50,564 bases of DNA from Corynebacterium mendelii (GCF_017307055.1 NZ_JAFLEQ010000017.1:187516-238079); one strand, 5' to 3'; counted from the first letter of the stretch, positions 18,572 to 27,183 are shown. The notes: generated by a model not told the origin, from the sequence alone. Program-made: numbers and translations.

Positions 18572-19294
18572 CTATCCGCTCTGGCGGACCAGTTCGGTGG
18601 GTTGTTCGGTGCCACAGCGGATCAGATCGGGAAGATGACCGGAGGATTCGGCGAGCCGTTCAATATCACCCCGGGTCTTGGCCCCCATCAGGGTCACATA
18701 CACCTGGCTCATGACTTCCGCATCGCACTGCGGCCGCATCTGGCAGGAGGCCAGCAGATTGCCCTGTGATTTGAAGCCGATGAAGTTGACGAAACCGTTC
18801 TCCCCGGTGGCCGGGTTGGTGGCGATGAACGGAATCTGCACCACCTGGGTGTTGTCCGGATCGCCGGGGTCGGCGGGCTTGACCCCCATCACGGCGGCAC
18901 CGTCATAGGTGGTGGCTTCCTTGTCCGGCGACACCTCACCGGCGCTTTTCAAAATCGTTCCGGTGGTGTGGAAGTCGAGGCCGTCGGCACTGATCCCGAT
19001 CGGGGTGACCCATTCCAGATAGGATTTGTCCGGCACCCGGTTGTCGTAGGCGTCCGTCAACGCCTCGTACAAGTCAGTGTTGTCGGTTGGCCCCAGGTGG
19101 ATGGTCACATCCCCGTCAGTGCCGAAACAGGAACCGGGAACCGTCCAGTCACCGGTGTAGGCGGCCACGAATTCAGTGGCGGCGGCGGTGGCCTGCTTCT
19201 GCTCTTCGGTGGCGCACGCCGAGATCACACCGGCTACCAGACATACCGCGGCGGCTGAACGAAACGCGGCTGAACGAAACACTGTGGCGGTCAT
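18572..19294 (-). CDS. Putative lipoprotein
   Basis: The 240-residue protein has a signal peptide ending in the lipobox ISAC (Cys27), so lipid anchoring on the cell surface is expected. The mature domain has no family I can name; it contains DWTVPGSCFG, a central SYLEWVTPIGISADGLDF, and CQMRPQCDAEV, giving three further cysteines. The signal peptide carries a perfect in-frame duplication FRSAA-FRSAA, from a 15-base tandem repeat at 19251-19280. ATG 19294 follows GAAAGG by about 11 bases. The gene is divergent from a phosphoribosyltransferase. Confidence 0.72.
   Translation of the reverse strand: MTATVFRSAAFRSAAAVCLVAGVISACATEEQKQATAAATEFVAAYTGDWTVPGSCFGTDGDVTIHLGPTDNTDLYEALTDAYDNRVPDKSYLEWVTPIGISADGLDFHTTGTILKSAGEVSPDKEATTYDGAAVMGVKPADPGDPDNTQVVQIPFIATNPATGENGFVNFIGFKSQGNLLASCQMRPQCDAEVMSQVYVTLMGAKTRGDIERLAESSGHLPDLIRCGTEQPTELVRQSG
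19251..19280. repeat. 15-bp perfect tandem duplication in a lipoprotein signal peptide
   Basis: GCGGCTGAACGAAAC occurs twice in a row, adding five residues (FRSAA) to the signal peptide n/h-region boundary without shifting the frame. It is a typical slipped-strand product. Confidence 0.9.
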
Positions 19295-19531
19295 GCGTGA
19301 GGCCGACCTTTCAAAACAAGCATGTGCCGCCCGCGCCGGAAACAGTGGCACCGGTGACGCGGGCGGATATTTTCTTCCGGGACAATTGTGGCCGGGTCAC
19401 CAGGTTCACCGGCATCAACCACCACTGTAGCCGCTGCAGGCTGTGATGGATACAGCATCGGGGAAAGCAGATGGCTTTCCACCACGACTGTTTTTCCGGC
19501 ACAGACGCCCACCGGACAACCGCCGGACAAG

Positions 19532-19545
19532 TAGACTTGCATCCA
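19532..19545 (+). promoter_or_regulatory. Leaderless promoter of the phosphoribosyltransferase
   Basis: TAGACT (19532-19537) is followed by 7 bases and then ATG 19545, so the transcript start coincides with the start codon. No Shine-Dalgarno is present. Confidence 0.6.
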
Positions 19546-20048
19546 TGGCCTACCATGCAGACTCCAGCGATCTCGAGAAAAAAGAAGTGCTCACCTGGGA
19601 CAGGTTCGGTTCCGCGACCCGTGAGCTGGCGCAGACGATTGTCGACTCCGATTTCGAGCCGGAAATCATCATCGCCGTTGCCCGCGGCGGGCTGGTTCCC
19701 GCCGGCGCGTTGAGCTACGCCATGGGGGTGAAATTGGCCGACACCATGAACGTCGAGTTCTACACCGATGTCGAGGAAACACTGCCCGATCCGGTGCTGC
19801 TGGCCCCCATGCTGGACATGTCGGAAATCTCCGACAAAAAGCTGCTGGTCGTCGACGATGTGGCTGATTCGGGCCGCACTCTCGCCCTGGTGCTGGAGAT
19901 TCTGAAAAAAGCCGGTGCCGGTGATGTGCGCAGCGCCGTGCTGTACGCGAAATCGCGGTCGGTGGTTGACCCGGACTACATCTGGAACCGCACCGACGAC
20001 TGGATCGTGTTCCCCTGGTCGGCGGAAAAACCCGTCGAACGCAGCTGA
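19545..20048 (+). CDS. Phosphoribosyltransferase (hypoxanthine/xanthine type)
   Basis: The 167-residue type I phosphoribosyltransferase carries the PRPP-binding signature LLVVDDVADSGRT (100-112), the upstream ARGGLVPAG loop (47-54) and the C-terminal DDWIVFPWS characteristic of Gpt/XGPRT-like and related purine salvage enzymes in actinobacteria. It transfers a purine base to PRPP; the base specificity cannot be read from sequence. ATG 19545 is preceded by a -10 box at leaderless distance. The next gene on the other strand is a small secreted protein. An uncharacterised regulator-like PRTase is the alternative. Confidence 0.82.
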   Translation: MAYHADSSDLEKKEVLTWDRFGSATRELAQTIVDSDFEPEIIIAVARGGLVPAGALSYAMGVKLADTMNVEFYTDVEETLPDPVLLAPMLDMSEISDKKLLVVDDVADSGRTLALVLEILKKAGAGDVRSAVLYAKSRSVVDPDYIWNRTDDWIVFPWSAEKPVERS

Positions 20049-20266
20049 CTTCGCCCCGGCAGCCACAGGTCAAACCAACGGTACCGGGCCGCTGCGGCAT
20101 ATCCCGGGGACAGTAACCGGCACACCGCCCCCGGCATGCCGGCACGGTCACCGGCAGACCAGCGCCACCCGCGGGACTACAGCATCCGGCTCAAAGCGGT
20201 GCAGGCTGTCCCCGCCCCGGGCAGCACCCCGTCCGGCCCGGGTGACCCGGCAGCTGTCCCCCTCTC

Positions 20267-20638
20267 TCAGTGCGATGACCCCATGGCCGTGAGAATCATC
20301 TGCACAGGATTGACCGGCCGCAGCGGCAGCGGCCGGTATTTTTGCACGATCCAGCAGCGTTCGTAGTTGTCGTACATCACCCCCAGGCCCTGCAGCGACT
20401 GCTCGCGCTCATTGTCTTTCAGCATCTCCCACCCGGGGGTCTGCTGCATCCATGCATAGGCGTCGTGGCGGTCCATCCGGAAATACGGTGCCTCGGTGTA
20501 GGCGCGCTCCAGCAGGACACAGTTCATGTGCGCGTAGTCAGCCGCCGGATCATAGTGCATCGGGTAGGCGGCTGCCTGGCCGGCTCCGGCACACAGGGCA
20601 CCGGCAGCAATGGCAGCCGCGACCATACGTCGTCGCAT
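20267..20638 (-). CDS. Small secreted protein
   Basis: The 123-residue protein begins MRRRMVAAAIAAGALCAG with an Ala-rich signal peptide and probable cleavage after QAAA (residue 24). The mature part has about 99 residues, is aromatic-rich (Tyr, Trp, Met) and has two cysteines (Cys40 in HMNC and Cys95 in ERCWIV) that may form a disulfide. No family is recognised. AGGAAGGA lies directly upstream of ATG 20638. A -10 box TAGAAT (20723-20728, minus strand) would start a leader of about 80 nt. Confidence 0.68.
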   Translation of the reverse strand: MRRRMVAAAIAAGALCAGAGQAAAYPMHYDPAADYAHMNCVLLERAYTEAPYFRMDRHDAYAWMQQTPGWEMLKDNEREQSLQGLGVMYDNYERCWIVQKYRPLPLRPVNPVQMILTAMGSSH

Positions 20639-20722
20639 AACGTCATCCTTCCTCGTTGTTTTTCACCGGCCGGGCCATCTGCCCGTTCAACAGCAGCTGC
20701 CCATCCGGGGTTGTCCACAAAA

Positions 20723-20728
20723 ATTCTA
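20723..20728 (-). promoter_or_regulatory. Candidate -10 box for the small secreted protein
   Basis: TAGAAT on the minus strand sits in an AT-rich pocket about 85 bases upstream of ATG 20638. Within the leader a short codon-biased frame ends in TGA four bases before that ATG. Confidence 0.45.
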
Positions 20729-20966
20729 GCCCCGGCACCTGCGGGCCGGGCAGCGCACAACAGCTGCCCCTGCCCCACCTGCCGGACCCCCACCGGCGCA
20801 CACGGTTCGGCGCCCCCCACAGACACAGCAACTTTTAAGTATTATTTTTCACCGGCCGGGGCCCCGGTGGCCGGACGGGCAAAAAGCCAGCCGCATCCAT
20901 GCCCCATCAATCCCGCGCACACACCCCGCCAGACGCCTCCCAGCAGGTAGAAAACATTCGCACGTC

Positions 20967-20989
20967 AAAAAACCCAGGCGCTGCCCGGG
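20967..20989 (-). terminator. Intrinsic terminator on the minus strand
   Basis: On the minus strand CCCGGGC-AGC-GCCTGGG forms a 7-bp stem (one G-U pair) followed by six U residues (20972-20967). The nearest minus-strand gene upstream (DoxX) already has its own terminator, so this one implies a separate minus-strand transcript. Confidence 0.6.
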
Positions 20990-21323
20990 GCGGATCGTGC
21001 CGGATAATCCGGCACCGGCTTACGGTTAGGGGGTGAAACTAAATCCCCTGTTGAGGTTGCAGGATTTGCGCCTGCCCGGCAAACACTCTTTTATGGACCA
21101 CGGGGAGGATCGTCATGTACTGCGGTTGTCCGTACGCGAGGCGCTTTTCCTTCCGGCGCCCCAGCGTCGTCACGGACGACTGCTGCGGATCCGCCGGGGT
21201 CTTTTCCGGCCATCGCCCCTTCCGCGATGGAAGAAGCTCCGGCGGGCCGCCTTTTTTCTGGGGGCGATCCTCCCCTTTTTTTCACCTCACCGGGTTGTTT
21301 GGACTCCGGGCCGCACCCGATGG

Positions 21324-21353
21324 AGCCGCATCCGCCGGGTGCGGCTGTTTTTT
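21324..21353 (+). terminator. Intrinsic terminator on the plus strand
   Basis: AGCCGCA (21324-21330) pairs with TGCGGCT (21340-21346) and is followed by GTTTTTT. Two weaker hairpin/T-run units precede it (T-runs near 21252-21257 and 21276-21282). No plus-strand gene upstream is established. Confidence 0.55.
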
Positions 21354-21400
21354 ATGGAAAAAATCTTTCCCTCCCCCGGCAACACCCCGTACCCCCAAGG

Positions 21401-21441
21401 AAAAAGCCGTGCCCGGCGGGGATGTCCCGCCGGGCACGGCT
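21401..21441 (-). terminator. Intrinsic terminator of the DoxX gene
   Basis: A 16-bp perfect stem (21405-21420 with 21426-21441, loop GATGT on the plus strand) is followed on the minus strand by U5. It lies about 75 bases after the DoxX stop codon. Confidence 0.85.
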
Positions 21442-21514
21442 GATTGCCGGAAAAGCTGTCGTCGCCCCTTTAAGATTTCACGCAAGGGTTGTTCCGGCAG
21501 CCGTATCCGCGCTG

Positions 21515-22015
21515 CTACTGGGTCGGAGTAGCGGGAATGTCGGTGGTCTGCGCCTGCGGCTGCGTGGAGTAGGTCACCGTGGTGGAGGAGGAGTCAACCG
21601 TGGTGTCCTTCTTGTTGCGGCCGAACAGCATCTGGTCCAGGGACCAGCGGCCGGCACCGGTGAACAGCAGGGCGGCGGAGGCCGCGCACAGCAGCAGCTG
21701 GTACTCGTAGCCGCCGTCGGTGTTGAAGAAACCGTTGGCCGCGTGCACGTAGTAGATGGCACCGCCGATGACCAGGCCGATACCCAGCGAGGCCAGGCGG
21801 GTCAGCAGGCCGATAACCAGGGCCAGGCCGCCGAACAGCTCAGTCAGGGTGGCGATCCAGGCGAAAAGCTCCGGCTGCGGCATATCCAGGCTGCCGAAGA
21901 AACCGGCCACACCCGTCGGGCCTTTGACAAACAGCTTGTCCCAGCCGTGGACGATCATAATGACGCCGATTCCCAGGCGGAGGATGAATAATCCGAGATC
22001 ATTGAGGGTACGCAT
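21515..22015 (-). CDS. DoxX family membrane protein
   Basis: The 166-residue protein has the four-helix DoxX arrangement, beginning LFILRLGIGVIMIVHGWDKLF in the first helix, then AWIATLTELFGGLALVIGLLTRL, a third helix with IGGAIYYVHAANGFF, and YQLLLCAASAALLFTGAGRWSLD. A Ser/Thr-rich cytoplasmic or external tail of about 35 residues follows. In actinobacteria DoxX proteins form oxidoreductase complexes linked to redox stress (with SodA and SseA in Mycobacterium); no partner gene is adjacent here. ATG 22015 follows AGGAAAG. The longer open frame to 22105 lacks coding character. Confidence 0.88.
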   Translation of the reverse strand: MRTLNDLGLFILRLGIGVIMIVHGWDKLFVKGPTGVAGFFGSLDMPQPELFAWIATLTELFGGLALVIGLLTRLASLGIGLVIGGAIYYVHAANGFFNTDGGYEYQLLLCAASAALLFTGAGRWSLDQMLFGRNKKDTTVDSSSTTVTYSTQPQAQTTDIPATPTQ

Positions 22016-22217
22016 TGAAAAAATCTTTCCTGTTGGTTGTTGGGGGATCAAAATAGCGGCTCCGGTGCCTGTTGTTTGCCACAACCCACCGGCTTCGGCA
22101 CCCACCGCGGACGGGCGGGTATCCCAGCCGACGGCAGCGCCTTAAAAAACAGGCGAGAACAACTACTACCGGGCCCGCGGGCATTGTGCCATAAGCGATA
22201 TGCCAGTGCCAGAAGCA

Positions 22218-22252
22218 GATCAGCGGCACCACTGGGTGTGGTGCCGCTGATC
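22218..22252 (-). terminator. Strong hairpin downstream of purA
   Basis: A 15-bp perfect stem (22218-22232 with 22238-22252) with a 5-base loop lies about 100 bases past the purA stop. A second 7-bp perfect stem (TGACCTC 22284-22290 with GAGGTCA 22306-22312) is nearer to purA. No U-run is seen in the purA direction, so factor-assisted termination or RNA protection is possible. The rest of 22016-22355 holds nothing recognisable. Confidence 0.6.
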
Positions 22253-22355
22253 ATGGCTGTGCCGCAGGTTAGCGGCCTGCCCGTGACCTCGCCGTTATCA
22301 CCGGGGAGGTCATGACTTGGGGGTGTAGTTTTTGTTCTGCCGTTGTCGGCTGCGC

Positions 22356-23645
22356 CTAGCTGGCCATCACATCGTGGATTTCGATGGTCTGGGTGCGCTT
22401 CGGGCCGACACCGATGTAGGAGACCCGGCAGTCGGACAGCTCTTCCAGGCGGTGGATGTAGTCCCGGGCTTTTGCGGGCAGTTCATCGAAGCTGGTGCAG
22501 CCGGTGATGTCTTCGTCCCAGGCGGGCATTGTTTCGTAGATCGGTGTTGCGTGGTGGAAGTCCGACTGGTTGACCGGCATCTCGTCGAAGCGTTTGCCGT
22601 CGACGTCGTAGGCGACACAGATCGGAATTTCACCGATACCGGTGAGCACATCCAGCTTGGTGACAAACAGGTCGGTGAATCCGTTGACCCGTGAGGCGTA
22701 GCGGGCCACAACCGAGTCGTACCAGCCGCAGCGGCGTTTACGCCCGGTATTGACCCCAACCTCACCGCCGGTGGTCTGCAGGAATTCACCCCACTTGTCG
22801 AACAGCTCGGTCGGGAAGGGGCCGGCACCGACACGGGTGGTGTAGGCCTTGATGATGCCCAGGGAGCTGGTGATCTTCGTCGGGCCGATACCGGAGCCCA
22901 CGCAGGCGCCGCCGGCGGTCGGGTTGGAGGAAGTGACAAACGGGTAGGTGCCGTGGTCCACGTCGAGCATGGTGGCCTGACCGCCTTCCATGAGCACCGA
23001 TTTCCCCTCGGCCAGGGCTTTGTTCAGTTCCAGTTCCGCTTCGATGACCATCGGTTCCAGTCGGTCGGCGTAGGACAGGAAGTAGTCGACGATCTCGTTC
23101 GGGTCGATGGCTTTGCGGTTGTACATTTTGACCAGAATCTGGTTTTTCACCGCCAGGGCCGATTCGACTTTCTGGCGCAGAATCGACTCGTCGAAAATAT
23201 CCTGCATCCGGATGCCGACGCGGGAGACTTTGTCCGCATACGTCGGGCCGATACCGCGGCCGGTGGTGCCGATGGCGCGTTTGCCGAGGAAACGCTCCTG
23301 CACCCGGTCAAGTACCTGGTGGTAGGGGGCCACCACATGGGCGTTGGCGGAAATCTTCAACCGGGAGGCGTTGGCGCCGCGGGCTTCCAGGCCGTCGATT
23401 TCCTCGAACAGGGCCTGCAGGTTGACCACCACACCATTGCCCAGCACCGGGGTGGCGTTTTCGCTGAGCACACCGGCGGGAAGAAGCTTCAGTTCGTATT
23501 TCTCACCGCCGACAACCACCGTGTGGCCGGCGTTGTTGCCGCCGTTGGGTTTGACGACGTAATCGACTTTCCCGCCGAGAATATCTGTCGCTTTACCTTT
23601 GCCTTCATCGCCCCACTGGGCACCGACTACGACGATTACCGCCAT
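22356..23645 (-). CDS. purA: Adenylosuccinate synthetase
   Basis: PurA condenses IMP and aspartate with GTP hydrolysis on the way to AMP. The 429-residue protein shows the P-loop-like QWGDEGKGK (10-18, catalytic Asp13), NAGHTVV (catalytic His of the switch), [14 protein letters not shown] for IMP binding, and VGSGIGPTK. Length and motif spacing are standard. ATG 23645 has only a weak GGTGG upstream. It is divergent from a kinase-like gene across 244 bases, which contains that gene's leaderless promoter. Confidence 0.96.
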   Translation of the reverse strand: MAVIVVVGAQWGDEGKGKATDILGGKVDYVVKPNGGNNAGHTVVVGGEKYELKLLPAGVLSENATPVLGNGVVVNLQALFEEIDGLEARGANASRLKISANAHVVAPYHQVLDRVQERFLGKRAIGTTGRGIGPTYADKVSRVGIRMQDIFDESILRQKVESALAVKNQILVKMYNRKAIDPNEIVDYFLSYADRLEPMVIEAELELNKALAEGKSVLMEGGQATMLDVDHGTYPFVTSSNPTAGGACVGSGIGPTKITSSLGIIKAYTTRVGAGPFPTELFDKWGEFLQTTGGEVGVNTGRKRRCGWYDSVVARYASRVNGFTDLFVTKLDVLTGIGEIPICVAYDVDGKRFDEMPVNQSDFHHATPIYETMPAWDEDITGCTSFDELPAKARDYIHRLEELSDCRVSYIGVGPKRTQTIEIHDVMAS

Positions 23646-23875
23646 GGTTTTCCACCGGTCACTTTCACGGTTGGTTTTTTAAAAAGGAAGAAATACTTGT
23701 CGTATGGGGCCGCCAGGCCCCACGCGGGCTTAGCCGTCATCCCGCGGATGAGTCCAAGCCCGGTCACACGGCCTCCAAGTCTACCGCCTGGCCTGGCCGC
23801 TCCGGTCACGCCCTCAGCGGCAGCGCCGAAAAACCACCCCGGTCAACCGGCAGCCCGGCTGCCCGCCATGCCTTA

Positions 23876-23890
23876 TAGACTGGTCTGCCA
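23876..23890 (+). promoter_or_regulatory. Leaderless promoter of the DAGK-like gene
   Basis: TAGACT (23876-23881, within TTATAGACT) is followed by 8 bases and ATG 23890. There is no Shine-Dalgarno. Confidence 0.55.
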
Positions 23891-24777
23891 TGGTGATGCT
23901 TGCAGTGTGTTTGGGTGAGGGCCCGCAAACGGTTGTGCCGGCCGTCAGCGCAGGGGAAACAATTGTTCTCCCCGCCCGTCCGGGCCGGAAGGATTTCGCA
24001 GCGCTGATGGACTTCATTGCCGCCCACACCCCGGATGATCTGGGGCCGGGCCTCGAGCAGCTGCAGAAACAGCCTGATCTCACCCCGCCCGGGCAACCGG
24101 TGGCGCAGGAGTTTTCCGGCCCCCGGCTGCGGGTTGTCATCAGCGGCGATGATGCCGGCTTTGCCGCGGTGGCCACAAAGCTGATGCGCACCGACAACCT
24201 GTGGGTGGACCTGGCCTATGTGCCGTCATCCGCGGACAGTCCGGCCGCCACCAACTACGGCATCCCCACCGACCGGCAGCAGGCGGTCGAGATGGCAATA
24301 TCCGGCCCGGTCAGCCCGGTTCCGCTGATCCGCGACGACAGCGCACAGATGGTGTTCGGGCATGCCACCGTCACCGACTTTTCCGGCGGGGAGGTCACCG
24401 GCGAGATCATTGTCGACGACCATGTGCTGCTTGACCACCGGGCGGGAAAGAAAAAACCGGCCCGCGGATTCTACGGGGCGAAACTGGTGCCCATGAAAGA
24501 CCAGCCCGGCCTGGCGGCTGTTGTCATGGACACCCCGTTGACGCCGCCGGCCCCCACCGGTGGTCTGGCCGGAAAGCTTGCCGGGCTGTTGGGCCGCGGC
24601 AGGAACACACCCACCGGGACAGTGGATCCGGATACCCTTTCCACCGGCCGCGCCCTGCAGGCCGGCGGGCTGAATCTGGCGGTCACCGTCGATGGGGTTA
24701 CCCGCCCCCGGCCGGTCGAACGCGCCACTTTCTACCGGCATCTGCGTGATCTGCAGCTTGTGCGTGGGCAATCCTGA
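23890..24777 (+). CDS. Diacylglycerol-kinase-fold-like protein with degenerate motifs
   Basis: The 295-residue protein has no obvious family at first sight. Its middle resembles the NAD/diacylglycerol kinase fold: LRVVISGDDAGFAAV (80-94) takes the place of the GGDGT nucleotide loop, and LAYVPSSADSPAATNYGIP (108-126) parallels the GTGNDFARxLGIP segment. Then come AISGPVSPVPLI and FGHATV at the matching spacing, and a later EIIVDDHVLL-type strand. The key GGDGT and GTGND residues are replaced, so a catalytic kinase is unlikely; a lipid or nucleotide sensor is possible. This fold reading is inference. ATG 23890 is at leaderless distance from TAGACT. A CPBP protease gene follows 15 bases later. 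Confidence 0.6.
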   Translation: MVMLAVCLGEGPQTVVPAVSAGETIVLPARPGRKDFAALMDFIAAHTPDDLGPGLEQLQKQPDLTPPGQPVAQEFSGPRLRVVISGDDAGFAAVATKLMRTDNLWVDLAYVPSSADSPAATNYGIPTDRQQAVEMAISGPVSPVPLIRDDSAQMVFGHATVTDFSGGEVTGEIIVDDHVLLDHRAGKKKPARGFYGAKLVPMKDQPGLAAVVMDTPLTPPAPTGGLAGKLAGLLGRGRNTPTGTVDPDTLSTGRALQAGGLNLAVTVDGVTRPRPVERATFYRHLRDLQLVRGQS

Positions 24778-24779
24778 CC

Positions 24780-24793
24780 TAGCCTGGGAGATA
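24780..24793 (+). promoter_or_regulatory. Leaderless promoter of the CPBP protease
   Basis: TAGCCT (24780-24785) overlaps the region just after the previous stop codon and lies 7 bases before ATG 24793. The GGGAG between them is too close to the ATG for normal use. Confidence 0.5.
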
Positions 24794-25662
24794 TGAACGA
24801 ACCCACCGGGCGACCGGATAAACCCGACAGCGCACGCGGGTGGACGGCACCGTTTATGGACGCCCCTGCACCCGGACCCACCGCCCCCGCGGCAGCACAC
24901 ACTGTCCGGGGCAGTACGTCCCGGCCACTGCAACAGGTGGCAGCCCCGGCCCATGCCACACCGACTTTTTCCCGGCCTGTCAGCTGGATGAGGATGGGGC
25001 TGGCGGTTGCCATGCTGGTGGTGCTGCCACTGGTGATGCTGGTGGCGGGCCTGGTGATCGGCCGGGTGGTCTTCGATTCGTCGGCCTCCGAAATCTTTTT
25101 CCTTGTTCCCTTCGTCCTGGCCACCATCATTGGGCTGTCAGCCACCGTGCTGCCCGGCAGATGGTCGGCGGCTGATCTGGGGTGGGTGAAACCGGCCTGG
25201 CCGTGGTGGCATCTGCTGTGGATTGTTCCCGCCGCCCTGATCACCACCAGCACCGCCACCGCAGTTGTGGCGGGCCTGCTGCTCCACCTGGAGCCGGCGG
25301 AGGAAGCCTCGGCGGAACTGTTCCACCGGACGGTACCGGTCTGGTACATCCCGCTGATCCTTAGCGTGGTTGTCGCCGGACCGGCGGTGGAGGAAATACT
25401 GTTCCGCCGTTTGCTGATGGCCAGAATCGAGCAGACGCTATTTCCCGTCACCGGCCCGGTGGCCGGGCCGGTGATCGCCATCGTGCTGCAGGCGGCGGTC
25501 TTCGGCCTGGTCCACGTGGTGCCGCAGGTGATCGTTTTCGCGTTTTTCCTCGGCCTGGTGCTGGGTGTTCTGGCCAGAACCGGCAGATCGATCTGGCCGT
25601 CTTTCATCATGCACGCCGTCAACAATCTGATCGTGACGTCGATGGTGCTGGCGAGCCTGTGA
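24793..25662 (+). CDS. CPBP (CAAX/ABI) intramembrane metalloprotease
   Basis: The 289-residue protein has a Pro/Ala-rich cytoplasmic N-terminus (1-60) and about eight membrane helices. The three CPBP motifs are in order: EEILFRR (Glu200, Glu201, Arg205), FGLVHVVPQ (His241) and HAVNN (His274, Asn278), which form the zinc site of CAAX-type proteases. Bacterial members process membrane peptides or protect against bacteriocins; the substrate here is unknown. It starts 15 bases after the kinase-like gene but has its own -10 box. The convergent FUSC gene ends 7 bases after it. Confidence 0.87.
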   Translation: MNEPTGRPDKPDSARGWTAPFMDAPAPGPTAPAAAHTVRGSTSRPLQQVAAPAHATPTFSRPVSWMRMGLAVAMLVVLPLVMLVAGLVIGRVVFDSSASEIFFLVPFVLATIIGLSATVLPGRWSAADLGWVKPAWPWWHLLWIVPAALITTSTATAVVAGLLLHLEPAEEASAELFHRTVPVWYIPLILSVVVAGPAVEEILFRRLLMARIEQTLFPVTGPVAGPVIAIVLQAAVFGLVHVVPQVIVFAFFLGLVLGVLARTGRSIWPSFIMHAVNNLIVTSMVLASL

Positions 25663-25669
25663 GCACCTT

Positions 25670-26836
25670 TCAGGAGTGCAGCTCCGGGGGTTGTTCCGGG
25701 TGGGTGGATGTCGGGGCCAGCACCGCTTTCGACGAGTTGCGGCTCAACCCGCAGATTTGCAGAAGATCAACGATCAGGGAGCGTGACTGGCCGAGCACCA
25801 TCACCGCCGACAGCACCCGGCCGTCGGCCACATCGCCGCCCGCCCGGGCGCCCAGCTGACGCAGTTTCCGGGTCAGGCGGGGAATCTCATCGGATTCCTG
25901 GATCGAATCGTTGGTGCCGTAGAGCTGGCTGAGCCGGGCCATCACCTCGGCCAGCTCACCCATGATGGCGATCTGTTCGGCCGATACCTCATCGTGGTCT
26001 TCGGCGATGACCTGGGCGCGCCGCGCCAGCACCCGGGTATTGCGCATGGCGTTGTCCACCGGGTTCAAAATCCTCATCAACGATTTCACCCGGCGGCGGT
26101 TTTTCCAGTGCAGCGGGGAGATGGCCGCGGCTTCCCTGCCGGCTTTGGCGTGCGCGATCAGATTGTTGATGTTGGCCTGGGTGCCGCGGGCGGTGGCAAG
26201 GGCGGCCCGGATACGCGCGGCATCGCCTTTGTCCAGGGCGACGGTGACCTCCGCCAGGACATTCGAGGCAATACCCAAAATGGCGGCTATCTCTTTGCGG
26301 CCGCCTTTCAGCGGTGAATCCGGCACCAGGGCCAAAATGACGATGGCTGTGGTCCCGCCGATAAACGAATCCAGCATCCGGTCCACCCCGCCGGAGGTAC
26401 CGGGCGGAAAAATCGTGGCGATGAGCACCACACCGATACCGGCCTGGGTGAACACCAGCTGTGATTTATCGCAGTAGATGGCGGTGACCATGGCAATGGC
26501 CACAATCACCCCCATCTGCCAGATCCCGCCGCCGAAGGTGGTGACCAGCAGATCCCCCAGTCCGACGCCGAGGGTGACCCCCACATTCAGATCAATGGCC
26601 CGCCGCAGCCGGTCACCGCCGGACAAACCGATGATGATGATCGCGGCCATGGGGGCGAAAAACACATTGTGGTGGCCGAACCACTGCATGGCCACATACC
26701 ACGACACCCCGGCGGCCAGGGATCCCTGCAGGATCGGCACCCAGGAGTTTTTCACCCGTGCCAGGCCCTCCGAGTTGAAGCGGCGGATACGCCTGACCAC
26801 CGCACCGCCGGGGGTTGTTGTCGCAGTCACAGCCAT
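25670..26836 (-). CDS. FUSC-family (aromatic acid exporter-like) membrane protein
   Basis: The 388-residue protein resembles one half of the FUSC/ArAE family: an N-terminal bundle of about six helices (45-190, with GHHNVFFAPMAAIIIIGLSGGDRLRRA and FTQAGIGVVLI) and a soluble helical C-terminal domain rich in Arg and Ala (200-370). Family members include aromatic-acid efflux proteins and envelope proteins of unclear role. ATG 26836 follows AAAGAAAAGAG; a longer open frame upstream lacks coding bias. It lies between the CPBP gene (convergent) and fba (same strand, 347 bases away). Confidence 0.78.
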   Translation of the reverse strand: MAVTATTTPGGAVVRRIRRFNSEGLARVKNSWVPILQGSLAAGVSWYVAMQWFGHHNVFFAPMAAIIIIGLSGGDRLRRAIDLNVGVTLGVGLGDLLVTTFGGGIWQMGVIVAIAMVTAIYCDKSQLVFTQAGIGVVLIATIFPPGTSGGVDRMLDSFIGGTTAIVILALVPDSPLKGGRKEIAAILGIASNVLAEVTVALDKGDAARIRAALATARGTQANINNLIAHAKAGREAAAISPLHWKNRRRVKSLMRILNPVDNAMRNTRVLARRAQVIAEDHDEVSAEQIAIMGELAEVMARLSQLYGTNDSIQESDEIPRLTRKLRQLGARAGGDVADGRVLSAVMVLGQSRSLIVDLLQICGLSRNSSKAVLAPTSTHPEQPPELHS

Positions 26837-27183
26837 CGTCGGACTCTTTTCTTTGTCGTGGAAACCATCACCATCGTCGCGGCGCACACACATATGCGCC
26901 CACCGGGTTATCAGCCACCCCCGTCGGCGACTGCCCGCCACGCAACGGCAAAAACCGGGGTGTTTGCCTTGCCCGGTCCCGGTGGACGTGAAAAGGGGGA
27001 AGAAAAACACCGCCGGGGCCCGCCGGCAACCTTCATCGGGGCTGCTCGGCGGAACCGGCGGTGCGGGAGGTCTCATCCCCCGGGTGGCGTGACCGGCCCG
27101 GTGAAAAGCCGCACAACACTCAGCGGGAAAAGACCATCTGCCCGTGACGGATGCTCACGCACCCCGGGCGGAAAAACAACGAT
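26837..27183. other. Intergenic stretch between fba and the FUSC gene
   Basis: I see no gene and no strong terminator. Downstream of fba on the minus strand there is only a short GTGA/TCAC stem (about 27140-27160) and a GTTTTTCC run near the stop. Promoter signals for the FUSC gene are not obvious. Confidence 0.35.

Larger units (their letters stand above)
20639..21514. other. 876-bp gene-poor stretch with stem-loops and terminators on both strands
   Basis: No protein gene is convincing. On the plus strand there are stem-loops at 20997-21015 (8-bp perfect), 21028-21049, 21059-21075, 21210-21230 (7-bp perfect), then hairpin/T-run units ending at about 21257, 21282 and 21353. On the minus strand terminators lie at 20967-20989 and 21401-21441. 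A plus-strand frame of 136 codons (GTG 21033 to 21443) has a leaderless-type -10 (TACGGT 21021-21026) but an odd Arg/Leu/Pro-rich composition, and a second frame has GGGGAGG before ATG 21115. A structured RNA is possible; I could not match it to a known riboswitch or to SRP, tmRNA or RNase P RNA. Confidence 0.5.

Noticed and set aside
20643..20728. Short codon-biased frame in the leader of the small secreted protein, ending four bases before its ATG
   Set aside because: No start codon with a ribosome site was found; at most a leader peptide, too little to call.
21059..21075. tRNA-like arm (5-bp stem with 7-base loop)
   Set aside because: No cloverleaf, acceptor stem or T-loop consensus around it.
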